Shown here: positions 35,978-45,836 of the stretch, in pieces
How positions within the stretch are numbered: the stretch's first letter is position 1
Layout of the letters: every line of letters starts with the position of its first letter
Assembly: GCA_037133915.1 (NCBI GenBank)
Contig: JBAXND010000011.1
Location: 1-64,000 of the forward strand
Length of the DNA: 64,000 nt
Direction of reading: 5' to 3'
DNA from: Bacteroidota bacterium
Lineage (GTDB): Bacteria; Bacteroidota; Bacteroidia; Bacteroidales; CAIWKO01
The notes under the pieces: generated by a model
What the model was told of the DNA's origin: nothing
Seen by the model: the letters and a program-made list of their open reading frames with translations, nothing else
Database searches by the model: none
Position numbers and translations under genes: made by a program

Positions 35978-37819
35978 TTGGAAGAACTCCGTCCTATAAC
36001 AGACTGGCTGCCGGTAACCCGTGAAGAGATGGACCGGCGTGGCTGGAAACAGGCCGACGTGATTATCGTATCGGGGGATGCTTACGTGGATCACCCGTCG
36101 TTTGGGCATGCTGTAATAGCGCGCATCATAGAACACGAAGGTTTCAGGGTAGCGATATTGCCACAGCCAAACTGGCGCGACGACCTTCGTGATTTCAAAA
36201 AACTCGGTCGCCCACGCCTGTTCTTTGGTGTTACGGCGGGCTGCATGGACTCCATGGTAAATCATTACACGGCAGGTCTGCGCCTCCGCTCCGACGATGC
36301 ATATACTGCAGGCGACAAATCGGGATTCAGACCTGATTACGCCACCTATGAGTACACACGAATTCTTAAACAAATATTTCCTGAAACGCCTGTTATTATT
36401 GGCGGCGTTGAGGCTTCGCTTCGAAGATTCACGCATTACGATTACTGGTCTGATACCCTAAAGCCATCGGTATTGGCGGAAAGCAAAGCCGATATGCTCA
36501 TTTATGGCATGGGAGAACAAGCCATCATACAGGTGGTTCATGCATTGGCCGGTGGCAGCAAAATAGAGGAATTGAACAATCTTCCGCAAACGGCATTTCG
36601 CATTTCAAAAGCAAAAAAGCATTGTTTACACTATGCAGAAGAAACGCTGGAATTGCCATCGCACGAGCAGTGTGTAAAAGATAAAAAAGCGTTCGCGGAA
36701 AGCTTTCGCATTATTGAAACAGAGTCGAATAAAATGATTTCGGCCAGGCTGATTCAGGATTCAGACAGTTTCAGTATTGTGGTAAATCCGCCTCTTATGC
36801 CCATGAATGAATCCACGCTGGATGCCTCATTCAGCTTGCCATACACACGTTTGCCTCATCCGCGTTACAAAAAAAGAGGCAGCATTCCGGCATGGGAAAT
36901 GATAAAATTTTCTGTTACTATTCATCGCGGATGTTTTGGCGGATGCAGCTTTTGCACCATTTCCGCACACCAGGGTCGCTTCATTGCCAGTCGTTCGGAA
37001 GCATCCATCATCCATGAAATTGAAGAAATAAAGAAAATACCCGGCTTTACGGGCAACCTCACCGACCTTGGCGGACCCAGCGCGAACATGTACCGCATGA
37101 AAGGCACGAATATCAACCAATGTATGAAATGCAAGCGCCCGTCGTGTATATACCCTGCCAACTGCCCCAACCTGAATGATGATCACGGCCCACTGACAGC
37201 TCTTTACAAACGGGTGCAGGCACTGCAGGGCATCCGAAAAATATTTATTGGCAGTGGAATCCGCTACGACATGATTACTGGGAAAACTGCGGCAGAAAAC
37301 AAAAAAGGAAATTATTCCGCTTATGCGAAACAGGTAATTGCACATCATGTTTCAGGAAGGTTAAAAATTGCTCCTGAGCATTCGTCGGACCATGTGCTGA
37401 AACTTATGCGTAAGCCATCGTTCAAGCTATTCAAAGAGTTTACTACTGAGTTTGAAAAAATATCTTCTCAGCACGGACTCCGCCAACAGATTGTCCCCTA
37501 TTTTATTTCTTCGCATCCCGGGAGCACACTTGCCGATATGGCAGAATTAGCGGCACAAACCAAAGAACTGGGCTACAGGCTGGAGCAGGTGCAGGACTTC
37601 ACACCTACGCCCATGACGCTTGCCTCGGTAATGTTTTATACAGGCATAGACCCATATACGGGAGAAAAGGTGTATTCGGCGCGTACGCGCGACGACAAAA
37701 ATGATCAGAAAAGTTTTTTCTTCTGGTACAAAAAAGAAAATTCGGAAAAACTCCGTTTTCTGCTGAACCGAATCAACAGACCGGATATTGCACGGAAATT
37801 ATTAATGAAAAGGCAGTAA
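35978..37819 (+). CDS. YgiQ family radical SAM protein
   Basis: 613 residues from a TTG at 35978, giving MEELRPITDWLPVT, the usual YgiQ N-terminus. The frame continues up to 35897 (with an ATG at 35909), but the -7 box lies between, so I choose the TTG. N-terminal ~230 residues: YgiQ domain (VSGDAYVDHPSFGHAVIAR, GVEASLRRFTHYDYW). Radical SAM core with the 4Fe-4S motif GCFGGCSFC (CxxxCxxC), then a Cys-rich segment (CMKCKRPSCIYPANCPN) that may bind another cluster, and KIAPEHSSDHVLKLMRKP. Reaction unknown for the family. Confidence 0.92.
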   Translation: MEELRPITDWLPVTREEMDRRGWKQADVIIVSGDAYVDHPSFGHAVIARIIEHEGFRVAILPQPNWRDDLRDFKKLGRPRLFFGVTAGCMDSMVNHYTAGLRLRSDDAYTAGDKSGFRPDYATYEYTRILKQIFPETPVIIGGVEASLRRFTHYDYWSDTLKPSVLAESKADMLIYGMGEQAIIQVVHALAGGSKIEELNNLPQTAFRISKAKKHCLHYAEETLELPSHEQCVKDKKAFAESFRIIETESNKMISARLIQDSDSFSIVVNPPLMPMNESTLDASFSLPYTRLPHPRYKKRGSIPAWEMIKFSVTIHRGCFGGCSFCTISAHQGRFIASRSEASIIHEIEEIKKIPGFTGNLTDLGGPSANMYRMKGTNINQCMKCKRPSCIYPANCPNLNDDHGPLTALYKRVQALQGIRKIFIGSGIRYDMITGKTAAENKKGNYSAYAKQVIAHHVSGRLKIAPEHSSDHVLKLMRKPSFKLFKEFTTEFEKISSQHGLRQQIVPYFISSHPGSTLADMAELAAQTKELGYRLEQVQDFTPTPMTLASVMFYTGIDPYTGEKVYSARTRDDKNDQKSFFFWYKKENSEKLRFLLNRINRPDIARKLLMKRQ

Positions 37820-37823
37820 TATT

Positions 37824-37873
37824 GAGTTTCGGCGTTTCGATGCGTCGGTCGACGGACTCAACGACTAAAACTC
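37824..37873. repeat. Structured spacer between convergent genes
   Basis: GAGTTT (37824-37829) pairs with AAACTC (37868-37873), CGTT with AACG inside that, and a CGTCG-GT-CGACG core at the top. GC-rich compared with its surroundings. Possibly a terminator or a small dispersed repeat. Confidence 0.4.
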
Positions 37874-37878
37874 TATAA

Positions 37879-38727
37879 CTAGAATTTTACCGGCTGCAGG
37901 CTAACTTTAAGCAAATTCTGATTGCCTTCAATGATATTACGGTTGCTGAAGTTATATCCAAGTTCAACAAAAACAGGTCCGAGCCCTGCATACACGCTCC
38001 CTGCGAGAATAACCATATTATTAAGACTTCCGTCAATATCATTCCTGTTGCGGTATTTCGCATCAAAGGCATTGTATAAAACTCTTCCGCGTATGCCCAT
38101 CCTGTAAAGGTTTCCAATCATAATCTCACTTTTATTGGAAAGCAACCTTAAATCAAAATCCAGATTCACCTGAGCGCCCAGTCCCGGATTGTAGATGAAT
38201 GAATTCATGCGTGTAACATCTGCGTAGACAGTAATTGAACTGTTCAGCAAAAAATAATTTCTGTTCGCATCCGTAAAGGGAGCGTAGATGAGCGGCCGAT
38301 TAAAATTCACGCTGAAATTTCCGCCACCGTTCATCATTTTTCGGATAGCGAGGCTTTTGTATGAAGCAGAAGAGTCAGACTCAATATCTGATTGTGTAAT
38401 CTGTGAGCCCAGGCTAAATCGTCCGATGCTCACGCCGGGTGTAAGCGAAAAAACCTCAACATAAAAAGAGTTGGAATTGATAGAATCGACTGAAAGCGAA
38501 ACCGAAGTGTACTGCAATTCCTTCAATGCATAGCTTGCATTTTCGCCGTAGCCGTTGAATACATCGCGCAATTGGCCGCGCCCGCTGAACGGGAAGAAGC
38601 CGTATTTCAAATCTGAGCTGTAGCCACGTGTTTTCTCAGGATCCTTATTCATCATGAAACTCTGGGCATGCGAAGTCCAGGCTGCCACAATAAAGATGGA
38701 AAGAATAATACATTTCCTCATAATCAT
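37879..38727 (-). CDS. Predicted outer membrane beta-barrel protein
   Basis: 282 residues; signal peptide ends SHAQ. The mature protein alternates polar and hydrophobic residues with many aromatics (YVEVFSLTPGVSIGRFSLGSQ, MIGNLYRMGIRGRVLY, VFVELGYNFSNRN) and ends in Phe (SLQPVKF), all marks of an outer membrane barrel. I do not recognise the family. A DUF5723-like barrel is possible. Its 71-bp spacer from the caspase gene upstream has GTTAAT repeats; cotranscription is possible. Confidence 0.65.
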   Translation of the reverse strand: MIMRKCIILSIFIVAAWTSHAQSFMMNKDPEKTRGYSSDLKYGFFPFSGRGQLRDVFNGYGENASYALKELQYTSVSLSVDSINSNSFYVEVFSLTPGVSIGRFSLGSQITQSDIESDSSASYKSLAIRKMMNGGGNFSVNFNRPLIYAPFTDANRNYFLLNSSITVYADVTRMNSFIYNPGLGAQVNLDFDLRLLSNKSEIMIGNLYRMGIRGRVLYNAFDAKYRNRNDIDGSLNNMVILAGSVYAGLGPVFVELGYNFSNRNIIEGNQNLLKVSLQPVKF

Positions 38728-38798
38728 TTAATTTTGGACGTGCATATCCGAAACATGAAAAATACACGTTAATTATCGTTAATTTTAATTAATTATCG
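38728..38798. repeat. CGTTAAT-rich spacer
   Basis: ACGTTAATTATCGTTAATTTTAATTAATTATCGTTA-type sequence at 38768-38803 (four GTTA words in 36 bases), similar to the spacer at 24925-25022. No gene. Confidence 0.5.
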
Positions 38799-41700
38799 TT
38801 ACTTATCTTTTGTGTACTTTTTGATGATGGCATCGAACTCCGGCATATTCCTGATATTCTCAAGGTCGCTGTCTATTTTGGCATGCTCAAGATTGTCGTA
38901 GCCTTTTTCAAAAGCTTTTGAAAGATTTTCCAATGCTTTTTGCTTATCGCCATTCAAGGAATAATAACAGGCAAGATTGTAATAATTCCATGGTTCGGCG
39001 GGATCTTTTGCCATTGCAAGCATAAATAAATCAAGCGATTTTTTGGTTTTACCGCTTTTCAGATACGTATAACCGAGTCCCTGATAACCGAAATATTTAT
39101 CGGGATACAGCGCAACATATTGCTTGTAATATTTTTCAGAATTATCATAATCTTTGAGATTACTCAAATACACCTGTCCGATGGTATAATTGAGGTAGTT
39201 GTAGCTTGTGTCGTATTTCATGGCATTCACATAGCCTTTTATCGCTTCCTGATATAAACCCATTGAAACCTGCAGGTCAGAAAGAGCTTTCCATGCTTTG
39301 GAGTACGAAGAGTCTATATCAATTGCCTTGTAGTAGTTTTTCACGGCATTGACGGTGTCCAATAAGGCAGCATTGCAATTGGCTATGTCGAGGTAGATTC
39401 CTTTATAACCGGCGTCATATTCTTTGTATTTATTATAGGCACGCATAGCATCTTCATATTGAAAATTATAATAATACGCATTGCCCAAATCAATCAGCAC
39501 ATCTTTATCGTCGGGAAAATATTTCATGTATTTAAGGTATGATTCAATGGCATTGGGGTAATAGGCCAAATCATAACAATATAAATCGCCGAGTTTATAA
39601 TTTACTTTGTGAGCCGTGCTGTCTTTCTCAAGTGCGAGCAGGTACATGTCGCGGGCACCATCCAGATCTTTGTTCTTTTTGTACACCCGTGCCATTTCAA
39701 TATATGCATCGCTGTAGGCAGAGTCGATAGATAAAGCCTTGCGAAACATTTTCATGGCCTCACTCTCATTATTCAGCATATAGTAACACTGTCCGGAATA
39801 CAACCAGGCTTTTTTATACGTCGGGTCTTTTGCCACAATGGATTGGTAATACTTGAGTGCTTCTGTGTAGTTATCCATGGTATAGTATGCATTACCAACG
39901 TTAAGCGGACCAATCGGTGAATCGGGTTTGTATTCGGTATAACGTTTATAGTATTCTATACCCTTTTCATATTCGCTCAGTTCATACACATAAATGCTGC
40001 CGATACTGGTAAGAAGAAAATTATAGGAAGTATCGCCACGAAGTGCTCTATCATAGTAGTACAGCGCCGAATTGAAATCTTTTTTATTTTCATACACAAG
40101 TCCCAGATGATACAACGCACTTTTCTTGTTTCCTTCAATTTTCAGCGCAGCTTTAAGCGATTTTATAGCATTGTCATAATCTTTCAGTTTATCGTAAGCC
40201 GCACCCTGATTAGATTTAAAATCGGCGTTGTAATCGTCGCAGTCTACCGCTTTTGTAAAATATTCAAGCGCTTTTTGATATTGTTCCTGATCGTAATAAA
40301 TCCATCCTTTGTTGTTCCATGCTTTGCAGTAATCAGGTTTGTATTTCAGGCATAAATCCTGAAATTCTTCGGCTTTTTTGTAGTCATGTTTATCATAAAA
40401 TGCGAGACCCAGATTGTAATACGGCTCAGGCATATCGATTTTGTATTCAATCGCTTTGTAATAATATTTACTGGCTGAATCAGGCAAGTTTTGCGCATCG
40501 TAGAGCGTTCCGATATTATTCATCGGGTAGGCCCATCTAGGAGCCAGATCAAGCGTTTTCATATACGCTTTGTAGCTGGCATCATAATCTTTAAGATTAT
40601 AATACGCTGACCCCATCAGGAACCATCCAAACGCTGCATCGGGTTCAAGTTTTAAGCCTTCCTGCACAATTTTAATTCGTTCATTATAATCCGTTTCATA
40701 AACGCCCCCTTTCAGAAACAGGAACCGGGCTTTGATATGATTGTAAAGGATGTACGATGAATCAATAATATTTAAAGCATATTCCAGCTCTTTGTAGCCT
40801 TGATCAATATTCAGGCTGTCGGGTATTTCTTTTCCTTCCACATAAAGATTAATCAACGTCTGAGCTTTATCCTGCAACGCCGCCAGTAACGAGCGTTTCA
40901 TGTTATTTATAACCTGATCGGCTTTTTCATTGTCTTTGAGTTTCTCGTAGATATCCCAGGCACAGCCCAGAGTTGAATCGGCATCCACCAGAATATCTTT
41001 TCTTATACATTCCTGAAACGTGTTGTAAGCTTTGAGCACCGTGCTATCCAGACCTTCCGTTATTTTATCATCAAAACCTTTAAACGCGAGTGCGCCGGAT
41101 GTTCCGCCACCGGAGGCTTCTTCGCGCCTCATCTGTGCAACTGTAGCAGTATCAACGTAGGAAATTACTGAAGCCAAATCGCCGGCGATATAGGGATTCT
41201 GGACAAATTTGGTTTCGCGCGGAATATTCTGTGACAAGTAAATGAACAGTTCGGAAACCGTAACCTGACCATTATTATTCATGTCGGCAAGTCCTTTGAT
41301 ACCACGCAATAAATAATAAGTAAACACCCCACCGCCGGGTCCCCATTTTTTATCTTCATAAGAAAGTTCACCCGCCTGTGATGACAGAATTTTTGTAATA
41401 TTTTGCCATTGTTCCTGCAGTGCAGAAGCAGTCATTTTTACGCCTTCCATCCCACCGGCAAGCTTACCTGAGCGGCATGCGTCGGTAATAAGAATAACCT
41501 TGCATTTGTTTTTCTGTGCCAGCGTTACCAAATAATCCTGCAGGTAGTTCAGCCCAATTGTTCCGCCCGACATGTAGGCCGCCTGCGGGGCGTCATATCC
41601 TAATAAAAAGCCATTTTGCCTGATTGTTTTTGTTTCCAGATCACCGTGTCCGGAGAAGTAAAAAATCACCTCATCGCCTTCTTTAGAAATATCAACGAGG

Positions 41701-42005
41701 GCATCGAGTGCCGAATAAATGCGCGCGGCAGTAGCTTTATCATTCAGCAGCAGCATGATATTATTTGAATCGACAGAACCGCCGGCGGGCGAAATCAGAT
41801 AGCGATAAAACTGAAGTGCATCGGTATGTGCATACGTTAGCTTCTGGACATTCTTATAGTTCGAAATGCCAATAATTATTGCTCTGGTAACACCGGTTGA
41901 TGAAGAACCGTTGCTCACAATTTTAGTAATACCCTTTTCTTGCGCCACCATTGCAAACGGCAGCAGAAAAATCATCACGATGAACACAGATATTTTTTTG
42001 AGCAT
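38799..42005 (-). CDS. Exported caspase-family peptidase fused to a long TPR array
   Basis: 1068 residues. Signal peptide ends AMVAQ. Residues ~40-290 are a C14 caspase-fold domain with His120 (FYFSGHGD) and Cys177 (LITDACRSGK). At 241-252 (DMNNNGQVTVSE) lies an EF-hand-like calcium loop. Residues ~330-1060 hold roughly twenty TPR units (e.g. AFGWFLMGSAYYNLKDYDAS, KALEYFTKAVDCDDYNADF). It should be periplasmic or surface-bound. Substrates, perhaps recruited by the TPRs, are unknown. Third gene of an operon-like set with an HtrA-like protease 36 bp and a metacaspase-like gene further upstream. Confidence 0.9.
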   Translation of the reverse strand: MLKKISVFIVMIFLLPFAMVAQEKGITKIVSNGSSSTGVTRAIIIGISNYKNVQKLTYAHTDALQFYRYLISPAGGSVDSNNIMLLLNDKATAARIYSALDALVDISKEGDEVIFYFSGHGDLETKTIRQNGFLLGYDAPQAAYMSGGTIGLNYLQDYLVTLAQKNKCKVILITDACRSGKLAGGMEGVKMTASALQEQWQNITKILSSQAGELSYEDKKWGPGGGVFTYYLLRGIKGLADMNNNGQVTVSELFIYLSQNIPRETKFVQNPYIAGDLASVISYVDTATVAQMRREEASGGGTSGALAFKGFDDKITEGLDSTVLKAYNTFQECIRKDILVDADSTLGCAWDIYEKLKDNEKADQVINNMKRSLLAALQDKAQTLINLYVEGKEIPDSLNIDQGYKELEYALNIIDSSYILYNHIKARFLFLKGGVYETDYNERIKIVQEGLKLEPDAAFGWFLMGSAYYNLKDYDASYKAYMKTLDLAPRWAYPMNNIGTLYDAQNLPDSASKYYYKAIEYKIDMPEPYYNLGLAFYDKHDYKKAEEFQDLCLKYKPDYCKAWNNKGWIYYDQEQYQKALEYFTKAVDCDDYNADFKSNQGAAYDKLKDYDNAIKSLKAALKIEGNKKSALYHLGLVYENKKDFNSALYYYDRALRGDTSYNFLLTSIGSIYVYELSEYEKGIEYYKRYTEYKPDSPIGPLNVGNAYYTMDNYTEALKYYQSIVAKDPTYKKAWLYSGQCYYMLNNESEAMKMFRKALSIDSAYSDAYIEMARVYKKNKDLDGARDMYLLALEKDSTAHKVNYKLGDLYCYDLAYYPNAIESYLKYMKYFPDDKDVLIDLGNAYYYNFQYEDAMRAYNKYKEYDAGYKGIYLDIANCNAALLDTVNAVKNYYKAIDIDSSYSKAWKALSDLQVSMGLYQEAIKGYVNAMKYDTSYNYLNYTIGQVYLSNLKDYDNSEKYYKQYVALYPDKYFGYQGLGYTYLKSGKTKKSLDLFMLAMAKDPAEPWNYYNLACYYSLNGDKQKALENLSKAFEKGYDNLEHAKIDSDLENIRNMPEFDAIIKKYTKDK

Positions 42006-42041
42006 GGCAATAATTATTTAGAGTTCAAACACACCAAAATA

Positions 42042-43544
42042 CTAATACCAAAGAGCGACTTTCCATTTATTTTCATCATTTCCGGCAAAGGAAATCCGTT
42101 TAACATCGGGATCTTCTTTGTAGCGTCCTTCTCTGGAAAGATACAAATCCAGCGCGCCGAGCGATGCAGTGAGCCGAAGAGCCACACCTAAATCTCCCAG
42201 AGATTTTATGCGCCACATTGATTTAAATTTTTCCGAATCATAGCCGGCAGCTACGATCTGATATTTTCCGTATGAAATATTTTCACCGCGGAGTCTGGTT
42301 CCTTTTTCGCCCTGCGCCATTTTGTCTTTTGCAGTATAATCGGTTTGTCCGAATTCGATATATACTTTGTCGTCCTGCGCTGAAAGTTTTACATTATCGG
42401 GTGTTTTTTCAATCGCATAGTACGCTATTGCCTGCGATTTCTGAGGGTTGAGTTCTTCAGTAACAAACTCCACAACTTGTGTAGTAGCGCCATTTTTTAA
42501 AGTGAGCTTCACTTTGTCGCCGGGTTTCAGATTCTCAAATTCGCCAAGTGCTTCTTCAATTTTACGAATTTCAGTATTCCCGATTTTCACGACTTTATAA
42601 CCCACATAATTTTTCAAAACGGCCTCAGCCGGAGAGCCAGGCAACACACCTGAAAGCACCGGAATGCTGTCGGTGAGCGACCATCCGTCACTTGAAAACA
42701 GCGCATCAACCGCATTGTAATCATACATTTGAGAAAGCTCAATGCCGATGTAAGCACGTTTTACGCGACCGTTATTAGCAATAATATTATCTACCAAACG
42801 ACTGCTGAGGATTCCTTCGAGGGCAAAATTAATTTGCGGCTGCCAGAGCGATTCGCCTCCAACTTCCGCAAACGCAATTTGCGAATTTATGCCGACTACC
42901 AGGCCTTTTTCATTGATTAGCGGACCGCCTGAGTTGCCCCAGATAACAGTGGCAGTACTTTGGATGAATCCGAATTTCCCGGTGATGCCATCGCGAACAC
43001 GATTTTTAGCACTGACGATGCCATCGGAAACTGTGTAAGGATATTCGCCCAGAGGATTGCCTATAGCAAAAACTTTTTCTCCGATACGGGGCTCTTTGGT
43101 TGAAAAAGCAACGGCTTTCACCTCAGCACCGGGAGTTTTCACAAATTCAAGGACGGCAATATCATAAAATGAATCGCCCCCAATAACTTTGCCTTCGTAC
43201 TTCGTGCGGTCAATGGTATAGATAAAAACACTGCCCGCTGTTTCCGATGCATTTTCAATAACATGCGCATTGGTAATCACATATTTTTTTCCGTTCTTTT
43301 CAATCACGAAGCCCGAACCCGAACTTTTTGAACCAGTGAGATCGAGTATTTTTTCATATGCGATATCGGCTTCCTGCCCACGAAATCCGAGTATCTGCTT
43401 AGTGTCTTCCGTTTTTTCTACCGAAACCGTAACTACAGATGCAAGTACGTTCTCAAGAATATCGGACAACGTAAGCTGGGTTTGAGTGTAACCCGGAATC
43501 ACCACTGTGAAAAGCAATGCAACTAGCACAAAAATCTTTTTCAT
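42042..43544 (-). CDS. Exported HtrA/Deg-like serine protease with PDZ-like domain
   Basis: 500 residues; signal peptide ends PGYTQ. Trypsin-like domain with His94 (VITNAHVIE), Asp128 (SFYDIAVLEF) and Ser205 (IWGNSGGPLI). A PDZ-like domain follows at ~265-360 (PVLSGVLPGSPAEAVLKNYV, GDKVKLTLKNG). The last ~140 residues are an extra beta-rich domain I do not recognise, replacing the second PDZ of DegP. Periplasmic. It lies 33 bp after the metacaspase-like gene and 36 bp before the caspase-TPR gene, so the three are probably cotranscribed; it could process or be processed by the caspases. Confidence 0.88.
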   Translation of the reverse strand: MKKIFVLVALLFTVVIPGYTQTQLTLSDILENVLASVVTVSVEKTEDTKQILGFRGQEADIAYEKILDLTGSKSSGSGFVIEKNGKKYVITNAHVIENASETAGSVFIYTIDRTKYEGKVIGGDSFYDIAVLEFVKTPGAEVKAVAFSTKEPRIGEKVFAIGNPLGEYPYTVSDGIVSAKNRVRDGITGKFGFIQSTATVIWGNSGGPLINEKGLVVGINSQIAFAEVGGESLWQPQINFALEGILSSRLVDNIIANNGRVKRAYIGIELSQMYDYNAVDALFSSDGWSLTDSIPVLSGVLPGSPAEAVLKNYVGYKVVKIGNTEIRKIEEALGEFENLKPGDKVKLTLKNGATTQVVEFVTEELNPQKSQAIAYYAIEKTPDNVKLSAQDDKVYIEFGQTDYTAKDKMAQGEKGTRLRGENISYGKYQIVAAGYDSEKFKSMWRIKSLGDLGVALRLTASLGALDLYLSREGRYKEDPDVKRISFAGNDENKWKVALWY

Positions 43545-43577
43545 AATCGTTATTGTTATTTTAAGGTTTATCAGAAA

Positions 43578-45836
43578 TTATTTCTTCTCTTTACTTTTGA
43601 GTGAAAACTTTTGAAGCGTCCACGTAGCCGGAGTTGCGTTTGGAGTAATTCCGCGTGCGCCCGTCCCAACATCGTTGATTAGATTATCGAGAGCACCGCC
43701 TCCACGTGTTCCTTCGCGTGTTACCACACCTTCACAGTTGAATGCCTGAAAATTATTGATGGGGTCATCGGTTGCAATCATAAAATAGCTGTCGATACCA
43801 TATGGCTTTCCGATGGTGAAATTAATATTGCCCAAGGGAATTTCCGATTCATAATCATACACCTTGGTTGGTAATTTATTACCTTCATTACCTGTATTCT
43901 GCTCAGGAAAAATTTGTTGTGTCTTTCCGTCAACATCAATAGCAAACACGTATATATAGCGACTTTTGCCGTCCCACATTTTCAATTTTTCCTTGTTTGT
44001 AACCAATACCATTTTAAACTGTTCGCCGCCAATAACGGTTCCATCGGTGATGTAGGCATTTGTTGCCATATTTTTCAGAGCGAGTGAAAACGGGAAGCTT
44101 CCGTCATTGGGCGGTCCGCTCAGGTTAAGCCATGCATTTATTTTACCAAGTCTCAGCGCAAAGAGTGAAAGCTGGTTGCCGATTTCACTAATGGAAGCCG
44201 CATCTTTAACTGCAAGCCAATCGGTTTTTACCGGTAATGTGGACTGGAACGCTGTGTCTTTAACAGTAAGGTTAGGCCTAATCCACGCGTACTTCACAAC
44301 ATTGTCAACGTATCGTCCCACCAGAATATAATTCGCGGCAAGTGCATCCTGAGTTATTTCGATTGCTGTGTTTGATGTACCTGCACCTATCTGGAGGCTT
44401 TTAATCAATTCCTGTGATGGGGGTAACTGAAGGTATACTAAGCCGCCTTTAGCTATTTTTTTTGAAACGGATTCCGGGTTGGGATCTTTTCCAATCTCAT
44501 CAATTTTACCATTTGGGCCGCACAGTTTCCACGAATTATTAAAGTACTGGATGATGTATGTTGGCGCTTGCTCCGTTGGGTCGGTTATCCATGTAAAATC
44601 TTTATTGTTGGCCAGTGCCGAAAGCTTTTGAGCTGTTTTCAATATGTCAGCATAAGTAAACGCACTGGAAGGAAACCAAACCTGCAGGTTGGGTGTGCTG
44701 GGGCTGCTCCAGACAACCACTTCAAAAAGATCGCCTGCCTTGATATTTGAAATATCGCCGCTTACCATCTTTGCTTTACTTTTTGAAAGTCCGCTTACCT
44801 CAGTAATCACAATTTTTTCCATCGGATTATTGGCGCCTGATTTTTTAAGTTCGCACTTTTCATTCAGTCCGACTGCCCAACCACCCTGCAATTCAATGGT
44901 GCCATCACTGTTTGTTTTCATCACGGCCACCATTGTTTTTCCTTTGGTTACCGAAAGGTCTTCGCCAAATAATCCCTGACTACGACGTTGCTGGTTACCG
45001 CCGATTACGGGCTCCTGAGTATTGCCGTTGGCCTGCATGATTGCTTTTATCCTCAGAAAAATAACCTCCGCCGCTTCATTAACCGACGAGGAACTCAATG
45101 CCTTGATAAGCGCAACCGTAAATGCGCCGTGAGGATTTCCATTATCATCTTTTGCTTCTTTGGCAAGCTGTTCGGGCTGTGCAGCAGATAATACAAGTGC
45201 ACCGCGATCTTCAGGAAGCTGCGGACTTGAAGCATCTTTAGCATCTACTTCACTTCCGTTAATGTGGCGTGTTTTAGCAACATCTGGAACCGAATTGCCG
45301 CGCGCAATAGAACCGCTGTGACAGCTATCAAATATCAGCGTTAAAATGGCACCTTTATCAATAAGTTTATTGAAAATGGCAGCAAATTCTTTATCGCGAA
45401 TATCAATCATATCGGCAGGAACAATGGTTTCATCGTACTTATCGCCGGATGCTTCAGTCGAAAGTGAATTATAAACCTGTGAACCATGACCGGCATAGTA
45501 AATAAATATTATATCGCCTTTTTTGGCGTTATCTATAAGCTTTTGAAATTCGGCAATGAGCCGTTCACGTTTCGCATCCTGATTATAAACGGTTGTGATA
45601 TTTTTCTCTTCAAAGCCAAAGCGTCCTTTTATTATTTCTTTTATAGCTTCAGCATCGTTCACACAACCATCCAGATTAGTCCATCCCCCGCGGGTACTTG
45701 CCAACTGAGGATCGGCCGGTTTATACATATCAATACCAATAATCAGGGCTGTTTTGGTTTGTGCTGTGGCAACCTGCAGCCCGGCAAAACAAAGGGCAAG
45801 CACTATTATCGCTGAAAATGTTTTACTTCTTGTCAT
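43578..45836 (-). CDS. Exported metacaspase-like peptidase
   Basis: 752 residues; signal peptide ends VATAQ. Caspase-fold domain ~28-290 with His117 (YYAGHGSQ) and Cys172 (IFDSCHSGS); the DSCHSG context and GDKYDETIVPAD are metacaspase-like, which predicts cleavage after Arg/Lys. The rest (~310-750) is a ~440-residue region with FPSSAFTYADI and PNDGSFPFSLALKNM segments; its last half resembles DUF4384-type beta domains (FKMVLVTNKEKLKMW, YVFAIDVDGKTQQIFPE). First gene of the caspase/HtrA set; a -7 box lies ~100 nt upstream. Confidence 0.88.
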   Translation of the reverse strand: MTRSKTFSAIIVLALCFAGLQVATAQTKTALIIGIDMYKPADPQLASTRGGWTNLDGCVNDAEAIKEIIKGRFGFEEKNITTVYNQDAKRERLIAEFQKLIDNAKKGDIIFIYYAGHGSQVYNSLSTEASGDKYDETIVPADMIDIRDKEFAAIFNKLIDKGAILTLIFDSCHSGSIARGNSVPDVAKTRHINGSEVDAKDASSPQLPEDRGALVLSAAQPEQLAKEAKDDNGNPHGAFTVALIKALSSSSVNEAAEVIFLRIKAIMQANGNTQEPVIGGNQQRRSQGLFGEDLSVTKGKTMVAVMKTNSDGTIELQGGWAVGLNEKCELKKSGANNPMEKIVITEVSGLSKSKAKMVSGDISNIKAGDLFEVVVWSSPSTPNLQVWFPSSAFTYADILKTAQKLSALANNKDFTWITDPTEQAPTYIIQYFNNSWKLCGPNGKIDEIGKDPNPESVSKKIAKGGLVYLQLPPSQELIKSLQIGAGTSNTAIEITQDALAANYILVGRYVDNVVKYAWIRPNLTVKDTAFQSTLPVKTDWLAVKDAASISEIGNQLSLFALRLGKINAWLNLSGPPNDGSFPFSLALKNMATNAYITDGTVIGGEQFKMVLVTNKEKLKMWDGKSRYIYVFAIDVDGKTQQIFPEQNTGNEGNKLPTKVYDYESEIPLGNINFTIGKPYGIDSYFMIATDDPINNFQAFNCEGVVTREGTRGGGALDNLINDVGTGARGITPNATPATWTLQKFSLKSKEKK

